Positions 23,965-35,163 of a stretch of DNA of 40,320 nt are shown here, one piece after another. The stretch lies in the NCBI GenBank assembly GCA_035547155.1, contig DASZVJ010000107.1, positions 1 through 40,320 of the forward strand, read 5' to 3'. Position 1 is the stretch's first letter. Each line of letters begins with the position of its first letter. The notes under the pieces were generated by a model that had not been told where the DNA came from, ran no database searches, and was given only the letters and a program-made list of their open reading frames with translations. The DNA comes from CAZNMF01 sp035547155 (lineage in GTDB: Bacteria > Acidobacteriota > Vicinamibacteria > Vicinamibacterales > SCN-69-37). The position numbers and the translations under genes were made by a program.

Positions 23965-26328
23965 ATGCTGACCCTCGACCGCAAGCTCGTTCGCGACCTG
24001 TGGCGTACACGGAGCCAGGCCGCGGCGATTGCGCTCGTGGTCGGCGCCGGCGTGGCGATGTTCGTCCTCATGCTGAGCGCGTTCGCGTCGCTCGATCTCA
24101 CGAAGTCGGACTACTACGCGCGGCAGCGTTTCGCCGACGTGTTCGCGTCGCTGACACGCGCGCCGATCCCGCTGGCCGGCGATATCGCGCGCTTGCCCGG
24201 CGTGGCCGCCAGTGACACGCGCGTCGTCGCCGACGTGACGCTGGACGTGCCCGGAGACGCGATGCCGATCGCCGGCCGGCTCGTGTCAGTACCTGACGTC
24301 GGGCGACCCGCACTGAACGATCTGGTCCTGCGCGCCGGCCGCTGGGTCGAGCCGTACGCCGACGACGAGGCGATCGTCAGCGAGCCGTTCGCGGCCGCCA
24401 ACCATCTCCGCGCCGGCGACGCGATCGGCGCGCTCATCAACGGACGCCACCGCGATCTGCGCATCGTCGGCCTCGCGCTCTCGCCCGAGTACGTCTATGC
24501 GATCCGGCCCGGCGAGCTGATCGTCGACGTCGCGCATTTCGGCATCCTGTGGATGAGCCGCAAAGCGCTGGGCACGGCCTTCCAGATGGACGATGCGTTC
24601 AACGACGTGTCGCTGCAACTGGCGCACGGCGCGAGCGAGCCGGAGGTCATCGCGCGGCTCGATCGTCTGCTCGATCCGTACGGCGGCCTCGGCGCGATCC
24701 CGCGAAGCCAGCAACTTTCGAACTTCTTCCTGCAGGGCGAGATCGACTCGCTCCGTGGGATGGGCCGGATCGTGCCGGCGATCTTCCTGTCGGTCGCGGC
24801 CTTTCTGCTGAACGTCGTGCTCACGCGGCTGGTCGCCGTCGAGCGGCAGCAGATTGGCGCGCTCAAGGCGCTCGGCTATTCGAGCGCGGAGATTGGCTGG
24901 TGGTACGTCAAATGGGCGCTCGCCGTCGCGATCGGCGGCGTCGCGATCGGCACGGCCGCAGGCGCCGCGATGGGCCGCGGCCTGACGGCGCTCTACACCG
25001 ACTTCTTCAACTTTCCCGACCTGCACTACGTGCTGCCCATGCCCGTTGCGATCGGCGGCGCGTCCGTGGCCATGCTCGCGGCGGTGATCGGCGCGCTCGG
25101 CGCGACGCGGCGCGTCGTCCGGCTGCCGCCGGCGGAGGCGATGCGTCCGGCGCCGTCCGCGTCGTATCGCGTCACGTGGCTCGAGCGCGCCGGCGCGCGG
25201 CGCTGGCTGTCGCAGCCGACGCGCATCGTGCTTCGCAACATCCAGCGGCATCCGTGGCGAACGACGTGCTCGGCCGCCGGCATCGCGCTCGGCACCGCGA
25301 TGCTCATCGTCGGAACGTTCACGACCGACGCGATGCAGCAGATGATCGACACGCAGTTCGACGTCGCGCAGCGTTACGACGCCATGGTCACGGTCACCGA
25401 GCCGGCGTCGGCCGATGCGATGAACGAGATCGATCGTCTGCCAGGCGTGCTGCGTGCCGAGCCTTTCCGCGCCGTGCCCGCGCGTCTGCGGTCGGGCCCG
25501 CGGTCGCGATCGGTCGCGATCACGGGGCTCGCGCCCGACGCCACGCTCAACCGCGTCGTCAGCGGCGCTGACCGGATCGTGACGCTGCCGTCGCAGGGAC
25601 TGGTGCTGTCGCACAAGCTTGCGTCGCTGCTCGACGTGTCTGCGGGCGACATGGTGACCGTCGACGTCCTCGAAGGACGGCGGCCGAACGTGCGCGTGCC
25701 GGTCGAACGGCTCACCGACGACTACCTCGGCACCAACGCCTATATGAATCTTGCGGCGCTCCACGCGCTGATGCACGAGGGCGACAGCGTGTCCGGCGCA
25801 TATCTCGAGGTCGACGCGAGCCGCCTCGACGAGCTGTATCGGCGTCTGAAGCAGACGCCGCGCGTCGCGGGCGTCGGCCTGCGGCGGACCGCGATCGACA
25901 GCTTCAACGACACACTGGCTGAGAGCGTCGGCCTCACGCGCACGATCACCGTGCTGTTCGCCGCGATCATCGCCTTCGGCGTCGTCTACAACACGGCGCG
26001 CGTCGCGTTGTCGGAACGCGGCTGGGAGCTGGCCACGCTCAGGGTCATCGGCTTCACGCGCGGCGAGATCGCGTACGTGCTGCTCGGCGAGCTGGCGCTC
26101 GTGACGTCGGCGGCCCTGCCGCTCGGCGCGCTCGCCGGCTACGCGTTCGCCGCCGCGACGGTCATCGCGTTCGACACGGACGTCTATCGCCTGCCGCTGA
26201 TCGTCACGCCACGGACGTACGCGCTGGCGATCGCGACGACGATCGCGGCTGCCGCCGTGTCGGCGGCCATTGTCAGACGCAGCTTGCAGCGGATGGATTT
26301 GATTGGCGCCCTGAAGACGCGGGAATAG
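23965..26328 (+). CDS. ABC transporter permease (FtsX/MacB type, two permease units)
   Basis: A 787-residue permease. The first membrane helix (about 20-43) is followed by a periplasmic domain (about 50-260). Three FtsX-type helices come next, around 270-385, including LNVVLTRLVAVERQQIGALKALGYSS. A second unit (about 420-787) repeats this layout and ends in LFAAIIAFGVVYNTARVAL and WELATLRVIGFTRGE. The conserved ALKALGY and TLRVIGF segments are coupling helices that would contact the ATPase. The ATG at 23965 has a GAGG site before it. With the ATPase and the adaptor downstream it forms a complete tripartite-type inner-membrane exporter. Confidence 0.92.
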   Translation: MLTLDRKLVRDLWRTRSQAAAIALVVGAGVAMFVLMLSAFASLDLTKSDYYARQRFADVFASLTRAPIPLAGDIARLPGVAASDTRVVADVTLDVPGDAMPIAGRLVSVPDVGRPALNDLVLRAGRWVEPYADDEAIVSEPFAAANHLRAGDAIGALINGRHRDLRIVGLALSPEYVYAIRPGELIVDVAHFGILWMSRKALGTAFQMDDAFNDVSLQLAHGASEPEVIARLDRLLDPYGGLGAIPRSQQLSNFFLQGEIDSLRGMGRIVPAIFLSVAAFLLNVVLTRLVAVERQQIGALKALGYSSAEIGWWYVKWALAVAIGGVAIGTAAGAAMGRGLTALYTDFFNFPDLHYVLPMPVAIGGASVAMLAAVIGALGATRRVVRLPPAEAMRPAPSASYRVTWLERAGARRWLSQPTRIVLRNIQRHPWRTTCSAAGIALGTAMLIVGTFTTDAMQQMIDTQFDVAQRYDAMVTVTEPASADAMNEIDRLPGVLRAEPFRAVPARLRSGPRSRSVAITGLAPDATLNRVVSGADRIVTLPSQGLVLSHKLASLLDVSAGDMVTVDVLEGRRPNVRVPVERLTDDYLGTNAYMNLAALHALMHEGDSVSGAYLEVDASRLDELYRRLKQTPRVAGVGLRRTAIDSFNDTLAESVGLTRTITVLFAAIIAFGVVYNTARVALSERGWELATLRVIGFTRGEIAYVLLGELALVTSAALPLGALAGYAFAAATVIAFDTDVYRLPLIVTPRTYALAIATTIAAAAVSAAIVRRSLQRMDLIGALKTRE

Positions 26329-26342
26329 GAGCCGCACACACC

Positions 26343-27560
26343 ATGGCGATATCGGCCAGGCACACTCGTCGGATCGTGGGATGGACGATTGGCGGCATCG
26401 CGATTGCCGCGCTGCTCGTCGCGGCGTTTCGTCCGCGCGCCGTGGACGTCGAGACGGCCGAGGTGGCTCGGCGCCCGCTGCAGGTGACCGTCGATCACGA
26501 AGGCCAGACGCGCGTCCACGATCGCTACACCGTCTCGGCGCCCGTCGCGGGACGCGTCGAGCGGATCGAGTTGGAGCCCGGCGATCCGGTCGTGGCCGGA
26601 CGCACCGTCGTGGCGACGTTCGCGCCGGCGCTGCCGCCGTTGCTGGACGCGCGGGCGCGTGCGGAAGCCGAAGCGCAAGTGCGCGCGGCCGAGGCCGCCG
26701 TCGCACAGGCACGCGCGGCGCTCGCGCAGAACGACGCGCAACGTGCGCTGGCAGAGACCGAGCGCACGCGTGCGGAGCGCCTGTTCGAGGGCGCGGCCAT
26801 CTCGCGCGCGGAGCGCGATCAGGCGATCACGGCGGCGCAGACGACGACCGAAGCCACACGCGCGTCGCGCGCGGCCGTGACGGTCGCCGAGCACCAGCTC
26901 GACGTCGCACGCGCCGCGCTGATGCCCGCGGGCCCCGCGTCCACGCCAGCCACGCTCGTCCTTCGCGCGCCCGTCACCGGCGTGGTGCTCCGCCGATTTC
27001 ACGAGAGCGCCGCGGTCGTCGGCGCGGGAGAGCCACTGGTCGACATCGCGGATCCCGCCGATCTGGAGGTCGTCGCTGACTATCTGTCATCCGACGCAGT
27101 CACGATCCGCCCCGGCATGCCGGCGCTGCTGGATCGCTGGGGCGGCAGCGACGCGCTCCACGGCCGCGTCACGCGCGTCGAGCCGTTCGGCTTCCTCAAG
27201 GTCTCCGCGCTCGGCGTCGAAGAGCAGCGCGTGAACGTCATCATCGGCCTGCAGAATCCTGCGTCCGACTGGCACGCACTCGGCGACGGCTATCGCGTGG
27301 AGGTGCGCGTCATCCTCTGGGAGGGATCGCGCGTGCTGACCGTGCCGACCAGCGCGCTCTTCCGCCGCGGCGACGACTGGGCGGCCTTCGTCGTCGAATC
27401 AGGCCGAGCGCGTGTGAAGACCGTCCACGTCGATCATCAGACGGGTCTGTGGACGGAAGTGATCGATGGAGTGCAGGAGCACGATCGCGTCATCACGCAT
27501 CCGCCGGACGCCGTCGCCGACGGCGTGCGCGTGTCGGCGCGCAACGCGAGCCTGAATTGA
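26343..27560 (+). CDS. HlyD/MacA-type periplasmic adaptor subunit
   Basis: A 405-residue adaptor with an N-terminal membrane anchor (about 14-34). A lipoyl/barrel-sandwich half follows (VSAPVAGRVERIELEPGDPV), then a long Ala/Glu/Arg-rich coiled-coil hairpin (about 100-190). The second lipoyl half reads LRAPVTGVVLRRFHESAAVV, and beta-barrel and membrane-proximal domains follow up to the C-terminus. It links the inner-membrane permease to an outer-membrane channel, which is not encoded in the window. It is the last gene of the tetR-ABC operon, 14 bases after the permease. Confidence 0.91.
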   Translation: MAISARHTRRIVGWTIGGIAIAALLVAAFRPRAVDVETAEVARRPLQVTVDHEGQTRVHDRYTVSAPVAGRVERIELEPGDPVVAGRTVVATFAPALPPLLDARARAEAEAQVRAAEAAVAQARAALAQNDAQRALAETERTRAERLFEGAAISRAERDQAITAAQTTTEATRASRAAVTVAEHQLDVARAALMPAGPASTPATLVLRAPVTGVVLRRFHESAAVVGAGEPLVDIADPADLEVVADYLSSDAVTIRPGMPALLDRWGGSDALHGRVTRVEPFGFLKVSALGVEEQRVNVIIGLQNPASDWHALGDGYRVEVRVILWEGSRVLTVPTSALFRRGDDWAAFVVESGRARVKTVHVDHQTGLWTEVIDGVQEHDRVITHPPDAVADGVRVSARNASLN

Positions 27561-27571
27561 ATGCGAATGCG

Positions 27572-28006
27572 TCACGACAGACCTTCGATGTCACCAAGAT
27601 CTTTGGTGCGACCCGTTGCGCGTTTGTTGCGAATGAAGGCGTCGCGCCCCAGGAAATCGACGGTCAGATCGCCGAACCTGCCCGACTCTCGCTCGGGCCA
27701 GGCTTCGGCGAATGTGAGTCCGGTCAACTCCGTAAGGATGTCAATGCGGCCGGGAGCGACGCCAATCTGAAAGACAATGCCGGGTTGGCCAAAGTCGGAT
27801 AGTGCGGTGCCGGTCAACGGCGCACCGAACGCCTTCAGGGCTTGCACGACACGCGCTGCATTGTCGGGAGTCGCCTCGACCCACACGTCGAGATCGCCAG
27901 TCGCCCTCGGCCGGCCGTGATGCGCGAGCGCGTAGGCGCCGACGACGAGAAAGCGGACGTCAGCGTCGGCGAATGCGCGCAACAGATCGACAAAGTCCTG
28001 GTTCAT
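27572..28006 (-). CDS. Nucleotidyltransferase-fold protein (DUF6036-like)
   Basis: A 144-residue protein with a minimal nucleotidyltransferase pattern: FLVVGAYALAHHGRPRATGDLDVWVE, in which the G-x-Y-A-L loop and the D-L-D carboxylates match the catalytic core. A helical tail and the repeated RPRATGDLD-type motif fit small enzymes found as partners of short upstream proteins in toxin-antitoxin-like modules. The ATG at 28006 is inside the preceding gene's 3' end (47-base overlap). Function is probably AMP or nucleotide transfer to a target, as in MNT-type antitoxins, but this is inference. Confidence 0.82.
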   Translation of the reverse strand: MNQDFVDLLRAFADADVRFLVVGAYALAHHGRPRATGDLDVWVEATPDNAARVVQALKAFGAPLTGTALSDFGQPGIVFQIGVAPGRIDILTELTGLTFAEAWPERESGRFGDLTVDFLGRDAFIRNKRATGRTKDLGDIEGLS

Positions 28007-28172
28007 CGGGCTGTCGTCCGAGGAGGGCCCACTGCTCGACCGACAGGCGCCACACGAGCGCAACGCGCTCGTCCGCCGGCATCTGCCGCCAGAATTCCGC
28101 ATCGTGTCGATCCGCCTCCGCATTCGAGGCGAAACGGCGCACGGTGACGCCGGGTCGAGTGCGATCCGTCAC
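27960..28172 (-). CDS. Small partner protein of the nucleotidyltransferase module
   Basis: About 70 residues from GTG 28172, ending inside the next gene. The body reads RRFASNAEADRHDAEFWRQM, then ERVALVWRLSVEQWALLG and a basic end (SVARIRRR). This matches short proteins regularly encoded just before this type of nucleotidyltransferase, often with overlap. A TATACT hexamer ends seven bases upstream of the GTG, so the mRNA would start at or next to the start codon. Function is unknown; a toxin-antitoxin-like partner is a plausible guess. Confidence 0.65.
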   Translation of the reverse strand: MTDRTRPGVTVRRFASNAEADRHDAEFWRQMPADERVALVWRLSVEQWALLGRQPDEPGLCRSVARIRRR

Positions 28173-28178
28173 GGTCGC

Positions 28179-28184
28179 AGTATA
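28179..28184 (-). promoter_or_regulatory. Candidate -10 element (TATACT) placed for leaderless transcription
   Basis: On the minus strand, TATACT ends seven bases before the GTG at 28172, so transcription would begin about at the start codon. The -35 region is unremarkable. Confidence 0.4.
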
Positions 28185-28216
28185 GCGTTTCCGTCCATCG
28201 ATGCTGCCGCGCAGTG

Positions 28217-28246
28217 TTGGCAGGACCGCCCGGCCTCGACCATACT
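28217..28246 (+). promoter_or_regulatory. Candidate promoter of the dienelactone hydrolase gene
   Basis: TTGGCA (28217-28222) and CATACT (28241-28246) are 18 bases apart, followed by a 41-base gap with an AAGGAGG ribosome binding site before the ATG at 28288. Confidence 0.45.
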
Positions 28247-28287
28247 GCGGCATTCGCTCACAACCGGCACCGAAGGAGGACGCGACC

Positions 28288-29151
28288 ATGTGCGAGCAGG
28301 ATCATTTCGACGACGATCGACGGGACTATGAAGCGCGCGGGCTCGTGACACGCCGGCAGTTCGGCGCCATCATGGCGGCGGGCATCGCCATGACATTGCC
28401 CGCCGTGGTCAACGCGGTGGCCGTCACCGAATCGGACGTGACGATCACGACGCCGGACGGCACGGCGGACGCGTATTTCGTGCATCCCTCGACCGGCACC
28501 GCGCCGGGCGTGCTCGTCTGGCCGGACATCTTCGGCCTGCGACCCGCGTTCCGGCAGATGGGCAAGCGACTCGCCGAATCCGGCTACGCCGTGCTCGTCG
28601 TCAATCCGTTCTATCGCACGAAGAAGGCGCCGACGGCGGCGCAAGGTGCGGCCACGCCGATCGCCGAGCTGCGCCCGCTCGCGTCTGCGCTCAATCCGAC
28701 GACGCACATGACGGATGCGAAGGCGTTCGTCGCGTGGCTCGATCAGCAGTCTGCGGTGTCGAAGACGCGCAAGATCGGCACGCAGGGCTACTGCATGGGC
28801 GGGCCGATCGCGTTTCGCACCGCGGCGGCCGTGCCCGATCGCGTCGGCGCCGTCGCGTCGTTCCACGGCGGTGGTCTCGTCACGACCGCGCCGGACAGCC
28901 CGCATCTGCAGGCCGCGACGAGCCACGCGCAGTTCCTGATCGCGATCGCCGAGAACGACGACCAGCGCGCGCCGACGGACAAGGACGTCATGAAGGAGGC
29001 GTTCGCGAAGGCAAAGCTGCCCGCGGAGATCGAGGTCTACACCGGCGCCGCGCACGGCTGGTGCCCGCCGGACTCCGGCGTCTACAACGAGCCGCTGGCC
29101 GAGAAAGCGTGGGCGCGGCTGCTCGTGCTGTACGGCAAAGCGTTGGCGTGA
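28288..29151 (+). CDS. Tat-exported dienelactone hydrolase family protein
   Basis: A 287-residue alpha/beta hydrolase. The N-terminus carries a twin-arginine signal (TRRQFGAIMAAGIAMTLP, about 21-40) after an unusually acidic 20-residue leader (EQDHFDDDRRDYEA). The nucleophile is C169 in GYCMGG, the cysteine form typical of dienelactone hydrolases. The acid and histidine follow (NDDQ region, and AAHGW near the end). Cytoplasmic relatives open dienelactone in chlorocatechol breakdown, but exported members with acidic leaders have unknown substrates. A perfect AAGGAGG precedes the ATG. It converges on dnaE2 with only four bases between. Confidence 0.88.
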   Translation: MCEQDHFDDDRRDYEARGLVTRRQFGAIMAAGIAMTLPAVVNAVAVTESDVTITTPDGTADAYFVHPSTGTAPGVLVWPDIFGLRPAFRQMGKRLAESGYAVLVVNPFYRTKKAPTAAQGAATPIAELRPLASALNPTTHMTDAKAFVAWLDQQSAVSKTRKIGTQGYCMGGPIAFRTAAAVPDRVGAVASFHGGGLVTTAPDSPHLQAATSHAQFLIAIAENDDQRAPTDKDVMKEAFAKAKLPAEIEVYTGAAHGWCPPDSGVYNEPLAEKAWARLLVLYGKALA

Positions 29152-29155
29152 TGCG

Positions 29156-32289
<3,134 letters not shown>

Positions 32290-32290
<1 letters not shown>

Positions 32291-33741
32291 CACTCCACCG
32301 TGCCTTGAAGGAAACATTGCTGACGTCGATGGTCGAAGTAGATCCACAGCAGCGCGCCGTCTGACGTCCGAACGAAGTAGTACTCGCGTCTCACGCCGCC
32401 GCTCCACCAGCCGCCGGCGATCACGTAGGGGCCATCTGGATTGAGTGGCTCGCTCGACATCAACACCGGCGTCGCGAGAATTCGCCGCACGAGCGGGCGC
32501 GTGGTTACGACGCGCGGAGAAGCGTGTTCGGGGACGTGCGTCAGCGGCTCCCAGGCGAAGCGCGCGGACGGCAGATGCGCGTCGCGGATCACCGCGTGCA
32601 TGACCCTGTCTTCGCCAAGCTCGGCGCGCAGGCGCGCGAGCGCGCGGTTCGCAGCGGCCGCGTCTCGACGCGTCCGTTCTGGCAAGAGCCCGCGCTGATC
32701 GGACGTCGCGGGACAGGTGTTCACCGAGACGCGGAGGGTGATAATCCCCCTCGACTCCGCTCGGGGCTGGCCCGCCGACAACTGCACGGCATCGAGACGC
32801 AGACGCACGAGCGTCAGCAGTTGCGCGACATCGAGCGTCGCGGCAGCCGGCGTGACGGACTCGCGGCGCGTGGATCGATCGTCGAGCGTCATCCACAGCA
32901 CGACCTCGACGATCGCCTGGCTCAATCGCGCGACGGCCGTTGCGAGCACGTCGAGGTGGTTCTTGATCGCGAAGATCAGCCGCTCGACGTTGTGCTCCGG
33001 CGTGTCGAACTCGACGCGGCGCTGATGACGGACGATGGCGGGCACGGGCACGAGCGGCGCCCACTGCGTGCCGGACGCGAGCCGATGCAGCGCTTCGACC
33101 TCCGCGCCGAAGCGTGTGCGCAGGCTGCCGGCCGGCAACTGCAGGAAGCCGCCGACGGTGTCGATCCCGAGCGCGAGCAGCCGATCCCGCACGTCCGGAT
33201 CGAGACGCAGACGCGCGAGCGGCACGCGTTCGACGCGCGCGCGCTCCTCGGCAGCATCCGCGCAGACCAGCACGCCGCGCTGCGACGTGGCCAGTGCGTA
33301 CGCGCCGAAACGGCTGAAGCCGACGGTGATGGATGCGATCAGGCCTTCCTGCTGCAGATCGACGCGAATCAGATCGGCCCACGCCTGCAGCGATGGATAG
33401 AGATGACGGAGCCCGCTCGCGTCGAGCCAGAACACGCCGTGTTGTTCCGTCGAGGGCTCGACGTGCGGCGAGTAGCGGCGCAGGCGATCGGCGATCAGGC
33501 GCACGCCGCGCTCGATCTGCGAGGGCGGCACGGTGCTGGCGTGCAGATGCCGCGCGAGCGAGAGCGCCATCGCGTACCGCTGGCCGGTGTGCACGCCGAG
33601 CCGGCGGGCCTGCGCGTTGACGAACAGCACGCGCGACTGCGGGCGCTCGTCTTCGACCACGACGACCGGCTGCTCGATCCATTCCGGATGCGCGCCGATC
33701 AGCAGCTGCAGCGGAAACGCGACGAGATCAACGCAGGCCAT
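32290..33741 (-). CDS. imuB: ImuB, Y-family polymerase-like adaptor of the mutasome
   Basis: A 483-residue protein related to Y-family polymerases but without their catalytic acid set, as is usual for ImuB; for example WLDASGL stands where the active-site motif would lie. The opening ACVDLVAFPLQLLIGAHPEW and the palm motif VNAQARRLGVHTGQRYAMA are characteristic. A helix-hairpin-helix region (LLALGIDTVGGFLQLPAG) and a little-finger-like region follow. ImuB binds the sliding clamp and recruits DnaE2. The ATG at 33741 lies inside the imuA 3' end (14-base overlap). The stop overlaps the dnaE2 start. Confidence 0.93.
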
Positions 33742-34588
33742 CCGGTCCACGACAGATCTCCGTGTGCGTCCATCCCGGGCCGCTGCGCTTGTCCTTGAGC
33801 ACGCGCACGCCGACTTCGTAGACGCCCGCCTCGGTACGCCGCCATCGCGCATCGGCGCGCAGCGAGATCAGCGAGTGCATCGACGCCGCGTCTTCAGCTT
33901 TGCGCGTGAGCAGCAGCACCACCGCGCCGTGCTCGCGCGCGAGGCCGAGCAGGCGCGAAAGGATGGGGACGGGCAGCGACGAAGCGACCTCGCACTTCCG
34001 ACGAGTTGTCTGTCCAGCGGCCTTCGGGGAGACGGCACTCGAAACCGTCGCTTCGTCCGCGCCGCGTGCGAACTGACGCAGCCGCGCGACTCCGACTGAC
34101 GCGGAGATCGCGCGGGCACGCTGGCGCTCCCTCCGCTCCGATTTCGTGCTGTCGCTCCTCGTGCCGCTCCCAGTCGGCCGGGACAGACAACTCGTCGGAA
34201 GTGCGAGGTCCGTCTTTCCCCCAGCCACATCCAAGACGACGAGCCCGAAGGCGTTGGAGCGAAGCAGATGATCGGCGGCGCGGCCGGCGGTGCGAGCGTC
34301 GGAGACGCGTACGACAGGCAGCGCGTCGAGGTCGATGCCGGTGTCGGCGACGTCGGGTGGAAAGAAGGAGCTGCCCTCGAGCGCGACCCAGGCGGCGCGG
34401 TCGTCGCCGAGCTGGGCCTCGAGGACAAGCCCAAGTGCTGCCGTCAGATGCGCGGTTTCAGTGCTGGCCGACAGCTCGACCAGCCGTCCCGCCAGATCGG
34501 CCAGACTCCACGCGGGCGCCGCCGCCTGGACGGGAGCTTCGATCCGCGCCGCCGACACGTTTCCCCATCTCGCCCCCGCCAGGACCAT
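33728..34588 (-). CDS. imuA: ImuA, RecA-fold protein of the mutasome (carries an in-frame 75-residue insertion)
   Basis: A 286-residue ImuA homologue. The RecA-like core is seen as FGLVVLDVAGG (about 114-124), then LPVPILSRLLGLAREHGAVVLLLTRK (about 205-230) and a SLISLRADARW strand pair. Between them, residues 127-201 are encoded by a 225-bp element with perfect inverted ends (33986-34210), not part of the normal fold. Without it the protein would be 211 residues, close to ordinary ImuA size. The insertion keeps the frame and falls in a loop after the Walker-B-like strand, so ImuA may still work. ImuA supports ImuB-DnaE2 in mutagenic repair. The promoter lies just upstream (34595-34623). Confidence 0.87.
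   Translation of the reverse strand: MVLAGARWGNVSAARIEAPVQAAAPAWSLADLAGRLVELSASTETAHLTAALGLVLEAQLGDDRAAWVALEGSSFFPPDVADTGIDLDALPVVRVSDARTAGRAADHLLRSNAFGLVVLDVAGGKTDLALPTSCLSRPTGSGTRSDSTKSERRERQRARAISASVGVARLRQFARGADEATVSSAVSPKAAGQTTRRKCEVASSLPVPILSRLLGLAREHGAVVLLLTRKAEDAASMHSLISLRADARWRRTEAGVYEVGVRVLKDKRSGPGWTHTEICRGPDGLR
33986..34210. mobile_element. 225-bp palindromic element with 30-bp perfect inverted termini inside imuA
   Basis: Bases 33986-34015 and 34181-34210 are exact reverse complements over 30 bases. Their outer ends begin GACCTCGCACTTCC and they close on GGACAGACAACTCG. The interior is 165 bases and holds no transposase. The whole unit is 225 bases, exactly 75 codons, and starts at a codon boundary (D127 to V201 of ImuA). 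No target-site duplication is apparent. It behaves like a MITE or like the in-frame palindromic elements of Rickettsia genes. I do not recognise the family. Confidence 0.7.
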
Positions 34589-34594
34589 GGGGAG

Positions 34595-34623
34595 AGGCTA
34601 CGGCGAAAGTTTGGCGAAATCAA
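34595..34623 (-). promoter_or_regulatory. Candidate imuA promoter with a direct repeat in the spacer
   Basis: On the minus strand, TTGATT (34618-34623) and TAGCCT (34595-34600) are 17 bases apart, and the -10 hexamer ends seven bases before the imuA ATG, so the mRNA would be nearly leaderless. A direct repeat TTTCGCC (34613-34619 and 34602-34608), spaced by one helical turn, fills the spacer. It is a candidate site for a damage-response repressor. Confidence 0.4.
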
Positions 34624-34683
34624 GACGCTGACCTGTCGCGTCACACGTCGACTGGAGGCTAGCTCAGGAGGAGGAGAACAACC

Positions 34684-35163
34684 GTGGGCTGGGTGATCGC
34701 GCTGCTGGTGCTCATCGCGGCGTTTGTAGTCCCCGGATTCGGCAGGGCCCTCATGGTTCTCGCCGGAGTCCTGGTCGTTGTGCTGTTCGCTGTGAACGCA
34801 CAAGACGAGCAGGAGCGAGCAGCGTCCAGGACTCGAATTGGGCCACAGGAAGTCGAGCTGTCGGATATGCGTCTGGAACAATCTCCCTATGGCTCTTCCA
34901 ATCGTTCGTATCAACTGACTGGTCGCATCAAGAATTTGTCGAAAGCCTTCAACATCAATTCCGTCCAGCTTCGAATTGTCCTGAACGACTGCGTTGTAGC
35001 GAGCGATTGTTCGACTGTTGGCGACAAGACCGAAGTGATTGACGTATCAGTTCCACCGGGCCAGACGCGTGGGATCGATCAGACCATCTCCTTCTCCGCT
35101 GTTCCGCCCTTTCGAGGCGCGGTCGTCTGGAACTACTCGATCGCTGAAATACGGGCCCAATGA
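34684..35163 (+). CDS. Hypothetical membrane-anchored protein with extracytoplasmic beta domain
   Basis: A 159-residue protein from GTG 34684, preceded by a strong AGGAGGAGG ribosome binding site. The N-terminus has one or two membrane helices (about 3-37, VIALLVLIAAFVVPGF and ALMVLAGVLVVVLFAV). The rest looks like an immunoglobulin-type beta domain of the FxLyD kind (YQLTGRIKNLSKAFNINSVQLRIVL, a Cys pair, then VPPGQTRGIDQTI). The codon use is visibly less GC-rich than in the neighbours, particularly over 34840-35100. The gene ends against the remnant signal peptidase, so it may have arrived by insertion. Function unknown. Confidence 0.78.
   Translation: MGWVIALLVLIAAFVVPGFGRALMVLAGVLVVVLFAVNAQDEQERAASRTRIGPQEVELSDMRLEQSPYGSSNRSYQLTGRIKNLSKAFNINSVQLRIVLNDCVVASDCSTVGDKTEVIDVSVPPGQTRGIDQTISFSAVPPFRGAVVWNYSIAEIRAQ

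Noticed and set aside
24286..26712. An 808-codon open frame antisense to the ABC permease
   Set aside because: Low-complexity Arg-rich product with no motif; the permease on the plus strand explains the sequence.
33986..34210. Insertion sequence with transposase
   Set aside because: Only 165 bases lie between the inverted ends and no transposase-like product is encoded.
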